DNA of 64,000 nucleotides from Pedobacter sp. Hv1 (GTDB lineage: Bacteria > Bacteroidota > Bacteroidia > Sphingobacteriales > Sphingobacteriaceae), in NCBI RefSeq assembly GCF_001412215.1, contig NZ_LLWP01000008.1, positions 248,001 through 312,000 on the forward strand, given 5' to 3'. This document shows positions 8,430 to 16,023 of the stretch, in pieces. The notes beneath the pieces were generated by a model. That model searched no databases, was not told the DNA's origin, and worked only from the letters and a program-made list of their open reading frames with translations. The stretch's first letter is position 1, and each line of letters starts with the position of its first letter. The translations under genes and the position numbers were made by a program.

Positions 8430-9641
8430 TTATTTTTTAATGAAGCTTTCACTATCAATTAGATATGCTGCATTTTTACTGATCTTCCAATTGCTAATAT
8501 CTTCTGTAATTTGTACCATCCCAGCGATGGTAACGCCTATTTTTACCGTTTTTGGAACAACTACATTACCTTCTTTTTTAAATAACACTTTTTTGTCCCC
8601 TAATGATACGATCGCAGATTCTGGTAGCCACCATGAAGCAGCTAACAATACAGGTATTTTAGCAGTAAGAAGTTCTCCAATCCTAAAATTCGATTTGTTG
8701 AGATAGGTTCTGGCAATAGTAAAGTTCTCCCCATTTTTAAAAACAGGCTGTATCATTCCAATAGTCGCATTCTGAGCAGTGCTTTTATCCGCAGTTTTAT
8801 AAAACATCAACTTATCTCCTTTTTTAATCAGCGATGCCAAGTCAGGTTTAAATGAAAACTCTGCAAGCGTGCTACTGGCATTATAAATCGTAAAAAGCGA
8901 TTGCCCAGCACTTACATATTGTCCTTCCCGTAACATTACAGGAGAGTTTGCCGGAGCACTTGCCACAGGTGTAGCAGACGTTGCAGATCCACCACCCATG
9001 CTACTCATTCCATCTCCACCAGAAGAAGGTGCAGCAGTAGATGGAGCAGCAGCCGAGGTTGCAGCAGATTTTTCAAGAATATACCCATCTGCACTGCTAT
9101 ATACAGGAATACGGTAATTAACTTTTCTTGTTTTTAACAATTGATTAATTGCCGAATTATTCATTCCCAACAACATTAACCGCTGTTTAGCACGCTCTAG
9201 CATAGATTGATCTGTTTCGGAACGTTGCAAAAAAAGCAACTCCTGTTGTGCTGCAGCCAAATCTGGGGAGTAAACCTCCATAATTAACTGCCCTTTGCGA
9301 ACCGGCTGATAATTGTACTTGATCAATAAACGCTCTATTCTTCCACTTACCCTACTTGCTACGCTATTCTCATTACGTGTATCGTAATTAATTACACCTT
9401 GTACTTCTGCTGTAAATATTCTAGTGCCATACTCGGCTTTAATTACCGGCAATGTTGACACCACCTGTGCATTTGTAGGTTTAAGCAGGTGAGAGAGATT
9501 ACTATCTATTTTTACGACCCCAGGATCATCATGGGCATCGTTTTTAACAGCTTTATTCCTATTGCAAGAACTGATTATCATGATGCCAGCCATCATCAAC
9601 AAAGCAAAGCTAAAGGGGTTAACGATATATTTCTTTCTCAT
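8430..9641 (-). CDS. RND efflux periplasmic adaptor (CusB/CzcB family), without HMBD
   Basis: Second membrane-fusion protein, 403 residues, with a lipobox (ISSCNR). The lipoyl half-motif (ASRVSGRIERLLI, RKGQLIMEVYSPDL) and alpha-hairpin are recognisable. Between the hairpin and the second half-motif is a low-complexity Ala/Ser/Gly/Met insert (TSAAAPSTAAPSSGG, MSSMGGG, about residues 190-235) not seen in the neighbouring adaptor. It ends before the expected long C-terminal tail. Its start overlaps the upstream TolC-like gene by 23 nt and its stop is 4 nt before the next adaptor, so the three are almost certainly co-translated. Having two different adaptors for one pump suggests a hetero-hexameric adaptor ring or two alternate complexes. 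Confidence 0.85.
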   Translation of the reverse strand: MRKKYIVNPFSFALLMMAGIMIISSCNRNKAVKNDAHDDPGVVKIDSNLSHLLKPTNAQVVSTLPVIKAEYGTRIFTAEVQGVINYDTRNENSVASRVSGRIERLLIKYNYQPVRKGQLIMEVYSPDLAAAQQELLFLQRSETDQSMLERAKQRLMLLGMNNSAINQLLKTRKVNYRIPVYSSADGYILEKSAATSAAAPSTAAPSSGGDGMSSMGGGSATSATPVASAPANSPVMLREGQYVSAGQSLFTIYNASSTLAEFSFKPDLASLIKKGDKLMFYKTADKSTAQNATIGMIQPVFKNGENFTIARTYLNKSNFRIGELLTAKIPVLLAASWWLPESAIVSLGDKKVLFKKEGNVVVPKTVKIGVTIAGMVQITEDISNWKISKNAAYLIDSESFIKK

Positions 9642-10869
9642 AATCTACAATCATTAAGTAAAGTTTCAGTTTTTCATCTAGTACACTTGTTTGCATCATT
9701 GTTAATGCTTCCCACGAATCGATTACTGCTGGTAATTCCGTTTTATTCTCGCGGTAGTTTAGAAAGTTAACATCCATTGTTTTTTGTAAGCTTGGAATAA
9801 TTTTATCCTCCATTACCTTGATCCGCTTTTGCATAGACTGGATTTCGAATTGCATACCGTATAACATCCCTTGCGTTTCTTGAAGCATAGCTGCTTTCTC
9901 TTTAGCCATGGCCTGCACTTCATATTGCATTCCTTTTACTTCAGATTTATACATTTTTGAAGACCATGGCGCAATTGGAATGCTTACCATTCCCATAATG
10001 CTAAAGGCTTTGGGCATCATTTTGGTTAATGGCGACATGTGATCAAATCTTACCTTAAAATCAGGTCTGCTTTGTTTTTTCATCGCTTCGATATTCAATT
10101 GCATAGATTGTATGCTGTAATCCATTTTCTTAATATCGTTTCTAGCCAAGGCCAAACTACCTGTATCAATAGCTTTTGCAGCCACAAAAACTGGCTGATA
10201 AGCGGTATCAATAGCAAAGTCGGCATTTCCCTGTTGGTTCATTAAACTATTTAACCAGGCCCTGCTTTTAGCAATATCACCTTCTTGCATGATGATCATG
10301 TTTCGGTTCTCTTCCAATTTAGCAGTAGTTTTATATATACTACCTAATTTCGACTGGTTAAAAGGATACCTAATCTCTTCGATCTTTTTCATGGTTTGCA
10401 TAATCTTTTCATTCTGCGCCAATACACTAATTTTTTGCTGTGCAACCAACCAGCCAAAATACAATCGCTTTGCTTGCGCTTTGTATTCGTTTAAGGTAAC
10501 TCCCCGGGTTTCATTTTCTACTTTACCTTTCGATTCGATATATCGTTTGTTAGCATTTTGCTTCACTGGATTGGGAATATCCTGTTCTAACTGCAGCATT
10601 AAAGAGCCTTTATCGCTCTCATCCATAATCATTTGACCAGGATAAGGTGTCATAAACGTGCCCACGCCAACCATTGGAGCCATCCAAGCTGTTGATGCTT
10701 TAGCCGCATGTTTATAGCTTTCTGCTTTTAACCCATACGATTGCAGCAAAAGGTTATTCCTATCTATTCTTTGTAAAACCGTATCTAATGAGAGCACCGG
10801 TTTTTGCTGTGCGAATGCACAAAACGGCAATAGCAGCAGTATCAACGTTATTTTTTTAATGCTGTACAT
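9619..10869 (-). CDS. TolC-family outer-membrane channel (CusC-like)
   Basis: Outer-membrane factor for the Cus-type complex, 416 residues, with a signal peptide ending CAFAQ. The long-helix pattern of TolC proteins is clear, although the Met content is high (SMQLNIEAMKKQ, KGMQYEVQAMAKEKAAML, MLYGMQFEIQSM), as often seen in copper-handling members. The start at 10869 (MYSIKK) is preferred because it gives a normal signal peptide; it overlaps the permease gene by 14 nt. An upstream in-frame start at 10890 would add seven residues before the signal. It sits between the permease and the adaptors in one co-directional run. Confidence 0.85.
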   Translation of the reverse strand: MYSIKKITLILLLLPFCAFAQQKPVLSLDTVLQRIDRNNLLLQSYGLKAESYKHAAKASTAWMAPMVGVGTFMTPYPGQMIMDESDKGSLMLQLEQDIPNPVKQNANKRYIESKGKVENETRGVTLNEYKAQAKRLYFGWLVAQQKISVLAQNEKIMQTMKKIEEIRYPFNQSKLGSIYKTTAKLEENRNMIIMQEGDIAKSRAWLNSLMNQQGNADFAIDTAYQPVFVAAKAIDTGSLALARNDIKKMDYSIQSMQLNIEAMKKQSRPDFKVRFDHMSPLTKMMPKAFSIMGMVSIPIAPWSSKMYKSEVKGMQYEVQAMAKEKAAMLQETQGMLYGMQFEIQSMQKRIKVMEDKIIPSLQKTMDVNFLNYRENKTELPAVIDSWEALTMMQTSVLDEKLKLYLMIVDYEKEIYR

Positions 10870-12793
10870 CGTGAACCTCCAATTTTCCATATTTCCTCAA
10901 TTCGTATTCTTTAGACATTAAAAAGATAAGTGGAGTAACCAGTAAAATGTGGGTAGATGAGGTCAATACTCCACCTATCATTGGTAACACGATGGGCTGC
11001 ATTACATCTACTCCAACGCCGGTAGCCCATAACACGGGAACCAGTCCAAACAGCGACACACAAACTGTCATTAGTTTCGGCCTTAACCTTTTGGCAGCAC
11101 CATGAATTACATATTCCCTCAAATCTTCTTTTGTGATGGTCTCACTTGAATTTCCTTTTAATTTAATGAGTTGTTGCATGGCATCATTTAAATAAATGAC
11201 CATTACAATACCTGTCTCAACGGCAATGCCAAATAAGGCAATAAAGCCTACGGCTACACCAACAGACAAATTCACATCCCAGAAGTAGATCATATAAGCC
11301 CCACCTATTAAAGCAAAAGGAACTGTAATCAGACTTAAAAAGGCTTCTCTTATCGAGTGGAAAGCGAAATACAAGGAGAAGAAAATGATGACCAAAACAA
11401 CAGGAGCAATCCACATTAAGGTTTGCTTACCACGGATAAGATTTTCATATTGCCCACTCCATTCCAAGAAATAACCTTCTGGAAGTACCCCTTTCTCTTT
11501 GTTTAGCTTTTCCATTGCATCCTTAACTGTACTTCCTAAATCCCGATCACGCACATTAAACATTACAGCACCACGCAAAATGGCATTATCAGAATTGATC
11601 ATCGGTGGTCCGTCTTCAAATTTCACATCGGCTACAGCTGATAAGGGAATTTCGCCAAAAGTGGCCGACTGAATAGGAATACGTTGGATTCGCTCTACAC
11701 TGTTTCTATATTCCTGTGCCAAACGTACGCTAATAGAAAAACGTTGCCTGCCTTCAATGGTATTGCCAATGGTTGCACCACCCAATGCACTTTCCACCAC
11801 TTGGTTTACATCATCAACAGTTAAACCGTAACGTGCCAGTTCATCTCTCTTTATATCGATAGACATATATTTTCCGCCCGTAATTGGTTCTACGAATAAA
11901 TCGCTAACCCCAGGTGTGCCTTCTAATGCTGCTTTCACCTTTTCAGATACAGCAGCAATAGTGTCCAGGTTTTGTCCAAAAACCTTAATCCCTACATCGG
12001 TACGAATACCCGTTGCCAACATATTTATTCGGTTAATAATAGGCTGGGTCCAACCATTTACCACACCCGGAATTTGCAGTTTAGCATCTAGCTCGGTTAC
12101 AATATCCTTTTTGGTAATCCCTTTACGCCACTCACTTTTAGGCTTTAATGTTATAATGGTCTCAATCATACTAATCGGCGAATTATCAGTAGCGGTATTC
12201 GCCCTGCCTGCCTTTCCTAAAACCTTATCAACTTCTGGTACCGACTTAATAATCTTGTCTTGTATCTGCAATATGCGTTTTGCTTCTGCATTCGATACAT
12301 CAGGCAACGTAACCGGCATAAAAAGAATACTTTGCTCATCCAACGGAGGAATAAACTCCGTTCCCAGGTTTTTAAGCAATGGAATGGTAATCAACAAGGC
12401 AATAATGTTAATTGCAATTGTAGTTTTTCTCCATTTTAAAACTGTTCTGATAATTGGTTCGTAAACCCTCTCTAATATTCTGTTTACGGGATTTGCATTA
12501 TCTGGCTTAAATTTTCCCTTCATAAAAAAGGAGATCAGCACAGGTGCCAGCGTAATTACCAACAAAGCATCTACAATCATGATAAATGTTTTGGTATACG
12601 CTAGCGGATGGAACAGTTTGCCTTCCTGTCCGGTTAACATAAATACGGGTAAAAAAGAGGTAATGATAATGACTGTTGCAAAGAAAACCCCTCTTGAAAC
12701 CTGCTTACTGGATTTAGTAATCACCGCAAGGCGATCTTCTTCACTAATCCAATTTGGCGTTTTTTTAAATCTATTTTTAAACCACTTGATCAT
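10856..12793 (-). CDS. cusA: CusA/CzcA-type RND permease, C-terminal part of a split protein
   Basis: Residues 1-645 correspond to TM5 onward of a heavy-metal RND permease: ITSFLPVFMLTGQEGKLFHPLA, the second periplasmic porter half, and the final TM bundle. Key elements seen are the metal-path motif INMLATGIRTDVG, the proton-relay Glu in FGIAVETGIVM and the Lys in AKRLRPKLMTV. The opening MIKWFKNRFKKTPNWISEEDRL equals the cytoplasmic loop before TM5. Its ATG overlaps the stop of the N-terminal ORF by 4 nt (ATGA). On its own this polypeptide lacks TM1-TM4 and the first porter half and could only work together with the product of 12790-14088. The summed length (about 1,077) is that of a complete CusA. 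A sequencing indel is an alternative explanation. Confidence 0.85.
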   Translation of the reverse strand: MIKWFKNRFKKTPNWISEEDRLAVITKSSKQVSRGVFFATVIIITSFLPVFMLTGQEGKLFHPLAYTKTFIMIVDALLVITLAPVLISFFMKGKFKPDNANPVNRILERVYEPIIRTVLKWRKTTIAINIIALLITIPLLKNLGTEFIPPLDEQSILFMPVTLPDVSNAEAKRILQIQDKIIKSVPEVDKVLGKAGRANTATDNSPISMIETIITLKPKSEWRKGITKKDIVTELDAKLQIPGVVNGWTQPIINRINMLATGIRTDVGIKVFGQNLDTIAAVSEKVKAALEGTPGVSDLFVEPITGGKYMSIDIKRDELARYGLTVDDVNQVVESALGGATIGNTIEGRQRFSISVRLAQEYRNSVERIQRIPIQSATFGEIPLSAVADVKFEDGPPMINSDNAILRGAVMFNVRDRDLGSTVKDAMEKLNKEKGVLPEGYFLEWSGQYENLIRGKQTLMWIAPVVLVIIFFSLYFAFHSIREAFLSLITVPFALIGGAYMIYFWDVNLSVGVAVGFIALFGIAVETGIVMVIYLNDAMQQLIKLKGNSSETITKEDLREYVIHGAAKRLRPKLMTVCVSLFGLVPVLWATGVGVDVMQPIVLPMIGGVLTSSTHILLVTPLIFLMSKEYELRKYGKLEVHDVQH

Positions 12794-14088
12794 GATGTTG
12801 TTGTTTTATTTTGGTCCTTTTCCCATAACTCATATCGTTCTGCCAAATGCTTATAGGCATTTTCGCTCATAATAATACCATTGTCTACAATCACACCTAT
12901 GGCTAGTGCAATACCGGTAAGCGACATAATGTTGGATGAAATATCAAAGGCATTGAGTAGGATAAAGCTCGCTGCTATGGTAATTGGAATTTGTATAATA
13001 ATACTTAATGCACTGCGCCAATGGAATAGAAATACGAATACGATGATCGATACCACAATCATCTCTTCTATCAATGTATTTTTGATCGAATCGACCGATT
13101 CTTTAATTAGCTCGCCCCGATCATATACAATATCAAACTTTACGCCTTTTGGCAATCCTTTTGATACTTCTTTCATCTTTGCTTTTACCTTATCTATTAC
13201 CTCTGCCGCATTTTCGCCATAACGCATCACCACAATCCCGCCAGCACGTTCACCTTCACCGTTCTGATCAAAAATACCTAGTCTGGTTTCTCCTGTCATT
13301 TGTACAGTGGCAAGGTCTGAGACCTTTATAGGTGTACCATTCTGGTTCTTTATAGGAATATTTGAGATCTCTTCGAGCGATTTGAGGTAGCCCGAAGTTT
13401 TAATAATATAGCCCATATCGCTCATTTCGAACTTACGCCCTCCAGACTCGTTATTATTGCTTCTCACCGCAGCAATTACCTGCGGTACGCTAAGTTTGTA
13501 ATACAATAACTTATTAGGGTCTATCGAAATTTGATATTGCTTCTGAAAACCACCAAATGAAGCAATTTCGCTCACTCCTGGAACATTTTGCAAAGCAAAT
13601 TTCACGTACCAATCTTGTATCGCACGCTGTTCGCCCAAATCCATATCTGGGGCATCTAACGTGTACCATAATACATGACCTACGCCCGTACCATCAGGCC
13701 CTAATTGCGGAGCAACACCTTCTGGTAAGGTTTTGGCGATTGTACTAATTCGCTCCATTACACGCTCTCTGGCCCAGTATACATCTACATCATCTTCAAA
13801 GATTACGTAGATGAAACTCATGCCGAACATGGAAGAGCCCCTTACATATTTGATTTTGGGAATACCTTGCAAATTGGTAACCAGCGGATAGGTAACCTGA
13901 TCTTCTATCAATTGTGGCGATCTGCCCATCCATTCGGTAAATACAATTACCTGATTTTCTGAAAGGTCGGGAATGGCATCTATCGGATTTTTTTGTACAG
14001 CGAATATTCCCCATATAAATAATCCGGTAGAAAGTGCCAGCACAATAAACCGATTGCGCATAGACCATTCTATAATTTTATGTACCAT
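12790..14088 (-). CDS. cusA: CusA/CzcA-type RND permease, N-terminal part of a split protein
   Basis: Residues 1-432 cover TM1 (MVHKIIEWSMRNRFIVLA), the first porter half (NPIDAIPDLSENQVIVFTEW, LGPDGTGVGHVLWYTL) and TM2-TM4 including the proton-relay Asp in GVIVDNGIIM, then end in the cytoplasmic loop (NAYKHLAERYELWEKDQNK). The ATG at 14088 matches the conserved start of the family; a GTG at 14127 would add 13 unrelated residues. The ORF ends at TGA 12790-12792, which overlaps the ATG of the second half. In the downstream frame a TAA lies at 12808-12806, so any frameshift would have to occur within about 12 nt. Both halves keep all conserved motifs, which argues for a working two-piece transporter of Cu(I)/Ag(I) or related ions. 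Confidence 0.85.
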   Translation of the reverse strand: MVHKIIEWSMRNRFIVLALSTGLFIWGIFAVQKNPIDAIPDLSENQVIVFTEWMGRSPQLIEDQVTYPLVTNLQGIPKIKYVRGSSMFGMSFIYVIFEDDVDVYWARERVMERISTIAKTLPEGVAPQLGPDGTGVGHVLWYTLDAPDMDLGEQRAIQDWYVKFALQNVPGVSEIASFGGFQKQYQISIDPNKLLYYKLSVPQVIAAVRSNNNESGGRKFEMSDMGYIIKTSGYLKSLEEISNIPIKNQNGTPIKVSDLATVQMTGETRLGIFDQNGEGERAGGIVVMRYGENAAEVIDKVKAKMKEVSKGLPKGVKFDIVYDRGELIKESVDSIKNTLIEEMIVVSIIVFVFLFHWRSALSIIIQIPITIAASFILLNAFDISSNIMSLTGIALAIGVIVDNGIIMSENAYKHLAERYELWEKDQNKTTTS

Positions 14089-14107
14089 CTTTATTTTTTT
14101 CAAATCG

Positions 14108-14128
14108 GTGCCCGATTGCTCAGGCACC
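14108..14128. other. Stem-loop between the HMA protein gene and the split permease
   Basis: Perfect 6-bp arms GGTGCC / GGCACC with a 9-nt loop, immediately after the stop of the HMA gene (14134) and about 20 nt before the permease ATG. There is no U-tract on the minus strand. It could set the relative yield of the upstream and downstream messages. Confidence 0.35.
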
Positions 14129-14133
14129 TAATG

Positions 14134-14502
14134 TTAATGTTTGTGATCTGATTCTGGCTGTTTTGCAGGTTGACTTGCTCTATCGTATTTGCAGCAGCCT
14201 GGAAGTTTATCATAAACCGCTTCAGTAGCTTTAAATTTTGGCGTATCATGCCCTACATCAGCAATCTTACGCTGCACATCATCGAGCTTAATTTTACCAG
14301 AATCGTAACTTAGGGTTAGCACTTTAGTTTTTGCGCTCCATTCTGCAGCAGTTACTCCATCTACTTTTACTGCTGCTTCTATACGTTTTTTACACATACC
14401 ACAATTGCCAGATACTTTAATACTGTCTATTTTAGACTGCGCAAAAGCTGCACTGCCAAGGAAAGCCAACATGGCTACCAAAGAGAATCGTAATGATTTC
14501 AT
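14134..14502 (-). CDS. Secreted HMA-domain metal-binding protein
   Basis: A 122-residue exported protein: signal peptide (ends AFAQ, residue 22), then an HMA fold with the metal loop GNCGMCKKRIE (about 31-41), which keeps CxxC but differs from the usual MTCxxC. The tail has a second Cys pair (LPGCCKYD) and a His end (SDHKH). It would act as a periplasmic copper chaperone, possibly feeding the Cus permease whose gene follows. It is separated from the upstream HYC_CC_PP gene by 100 nt containing an inverted repeat. Confidence 0.85.
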   Translation of the reverse strand: MKSLRFSLVAMLAFLGSAAFAQSKIDSIKVSGNCGMCKKRIEAAVKVDGVTAAEWSAKTKVLTLSYDSGKIKLDDVQRKIADVGHDTPKFKATEAVYDKLPGCCKYDRASQPAKQPESDHKH

Positions 14503-14544
14503 AATGAATTGATTTGAAATAAAAATTTGGATATAAAGATTTTG

Positions 14545-14565
14545 GGGTATAGCAAAGCTATGCCC
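14545..14565. promoter_or_regulatory. Inverted repeat upstream of the HMA protein gene
   Basis: Arms GGGTATAGC / GCTATGCCC with one mismatch and a 3-nt loop. The minus strand contains TAGCTTTG, a match to TAnnTTTG, inside the palindrome; no clear -33 box is seen 19 nt upstream. The CATAGC...GCTATG core is shared with the palindrome at 5979-6004. Confidence 0.35.
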
Positions 14566-14602
14566 GGTACACGAATGTGCTAGATATTAATAGAAATGAA
14601 TT

Positions 14603-15004
14603 CTATATTCTGTAGGTACAATTACGGATAAAAATGGGAATGCATTCTTTTTCAGGAGGTGCATTACTATATACAGATTGAATTGCCTTATTGGACAAAA
14701 TCATCTGATCGGTATCATATTTGAAAATATGATCGGTTAGTACTACTACTGTTGGGTTAAATTGATAAACAGTCTGTGCTGACTTTTTACTACTGTCTAT
14801 CTTGGCTTGTTTAAAATCATCCTTACAGCAGGAATTTTTCTTGATTTCCTTTTTAGACATACCGCATAATTCACAGTTGTCTTTTTGAGTTTGAGTTAAG
14901 CCCCAATTTGCCAACTTACCCATGCAATAATGAAAATGCACAGTTGCCCCACTGGAAACTCCCAGATAGAAGAAAGCAAGAATGGTGAACAGTATTCTTT
15001 TCAT
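14603..15004 (-). CDS. HYC_CC_PP family small exported protein
   Basis: Conserved small protein (133 residues) with an N-terminal signal, HFHYCMGK (about 23-30), a CELCGM pair, SCCKDDF and APPEKECIP. The HYC, CC and PP landmarks define a small Bacteroidota family with no known activity, repeatedly seen close to copper exporters. Its many Cys residues suggest metal binding or disulfide formation in the periplasm. It lies between the AraC-type regulator and the HMA protein on the same strand. Confidence 0.8.
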   Translation of the reverse strand: MKRILFTILAFFYLGVSSGATVHFHYCMGKLANWGLTQTQKDNCELCGMSKKEIKKNSCCKDDFKQAKIDSSKKSAQTVYQFNPTVVVLTDHIFKYDTDQMILSNKAIQSVYSNAPPEKECIPIFIRNCTYRI

Positions 15005-15122
15005 TATTAGCGCAAATATAAGGTACTATAATTATTTTTCGTTATATAATTTCACTTATTTATTACACCATTATCTACATAGCTCTGTTTTTTATCATGC
15101 CATGTCATTAAAATTATATCTT

Positions 15123-15686
15123 TTATATACTATCCAGTGGTTTTCGGTTATTTGCTCCTAGTAACTTGAATTGTCTTGGAGATATACCAGTTACAGATTT
15201 GAACTGGTTGGACAAGTGCGCACTGCTGCTATAGCCCATCTTCCAAGCTATTTCATTGAGGTTGAGTTCACCATATTGGATAAGCTCTTTTACTTTCTCT
15301 ATTTTTTGTTGGATGATGAATTTTTCGATGGTCGTATCTTCACTTTCGGAAAATAACCTACTCAGGTAGCTGTAATCCCGGTGCAACCGATTACTCAATG
15401 CTTCACTAAAAACAACGTGCAGTTCGGGCTGTTGCGAATGGTGTATGAGTTCAATTATTGTATTACGGATCCGTTCAACCATCTTATCCTTGTCCCTGTC
15501 AATCAGTTCGAACCCCAAAATTTTAAGTGAAGCAGAAATTTCGCTCAACAATTCCTCTGAAGGTTCGGGAGAAACAACGGCCTGCCCAAGTGAAATATCA
15601 TCAACCTGAAGGTCGTGGTGCTGAAGCTGTTGTGTTACCACCGAAATGCAGCGGTCACACACCATGTTTTTTATAGATAACAACAT
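15123..15686 (-). CDS. AraC-family regulator with a Cys-containing N-terminal sensor region
   Basis: A 187-residue DNA-binding protein. The C-terminal 100 residues are an AraC HTH pair (LNLNEIAWKMGYSSSAHLSNQFK, TGISPRQFK). The N-terminal 70 residues are short for an AraC sensor domain and begin MLLSIKNMVCDRCISVV, a MxCxxC loop like that of HMA domains, suggesting direct sensing of Cu(I) or another soft metal. It lies between copZ and the Cus-type genes, all on the same strand, and is the most likely local activator of this cluster. That is inference from context and the CxxC motif. Confidence 0.8.
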   Translation of the reverse strand: MLLSIKNMVCDRCISVVTQQLQHHDLQVDDISLGQAVVSPEPSEELLSEISASLKILGFELIDRDKDKMVERIRNTIIELIHHSQQPELHVVFSEALSNRLHRDYSYLSRLFSESEDTTIEKFIIQQKIEKVKELIQYGELNLNEIAWKMGYSSSAHLSNQFKSVTGISPRQFKLLGANNRKPLDSI

Positions 15687-15744
15687 ACCCTATAGGTTAG
15701 ATTAAATGCTAATATACGCTTTGTTAAATGAGATAATTTTCAAA

Positions 15745-15784
15745 GGCAGGAACATCGAATTGATAATCAAACGATGTTCTTGCC
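15745..15784 (-). terminator. Inverted repeat downstream of the copper chaperone gene
   Basis: Arms of 13 bp (15745-15757 and 15772-15784, one mismatch) 16 nt after the stop of the CopZ-like gene. On the minus strand the stem is followed by CCTTTGAAAATT, a weak U-tract, so it may be a leaky terminator between copA-copZ and the genes further on. Confidence 0.45.
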
Positions 15785-15799
15785 AAAATGTAAGCTGGA

Positions 15800-16012
15800 T
15801 TAAATTTTTTCTGCTTTGTAACCAGCCTCTTCAAGCGTATCGATGATCTGATCGGTATCGATTCCCTGGCTTACCTCCACCGTTAATATCTTGTCGGGGT
15901 TTTGCGTATCCACCTCCCATTTTTCAATAGCTGAAAGTTTGTTCAGGTGGGGAGTAACGGCTGCTATACAGCCGCCACATTTGATATTTGTTTTGAATTT
16001 TAGTGTTTCCAT
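15800..16012 (-). CDS. copZ: CopZ-like copper chaperone (HMA domain)
   Basis: A 70-residue cytoplasmic HMA protein with metal loop IKCGGCIAAV (about 10-19) and the usual ferredoxin-like beta-alpha-beta-beta-alpha-beta length. The Met of the MxCxxC loop is replaced (NIKCGGC). It starts 11 nt after copA and would deliver Cu(I) to the N-terminal domain of that ATPase. The lack of a signal peptide separates it from the exported HMA protein at 14134. Confidence 0.85.
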   Translation of the reverse strand: METLKFKTNIKCGGCIAAVTPHLNKLSAIEKWEVDTQNPDKILTVEVSQGIDTDQIIDTLEEAGYKAEKI

Positions 16013-16023
16013 GATTATGTTGT

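Noticed and set aside
12785..12812. Programmed ribosomal frameshift joining the two CusA halves
   Set aside because: No slippery heptamer is visible (only ACA repeats), and the downstream ORF has its own ATG in an ATGA overlap, so re-initiation is simpler. Kept as an open alternative only.
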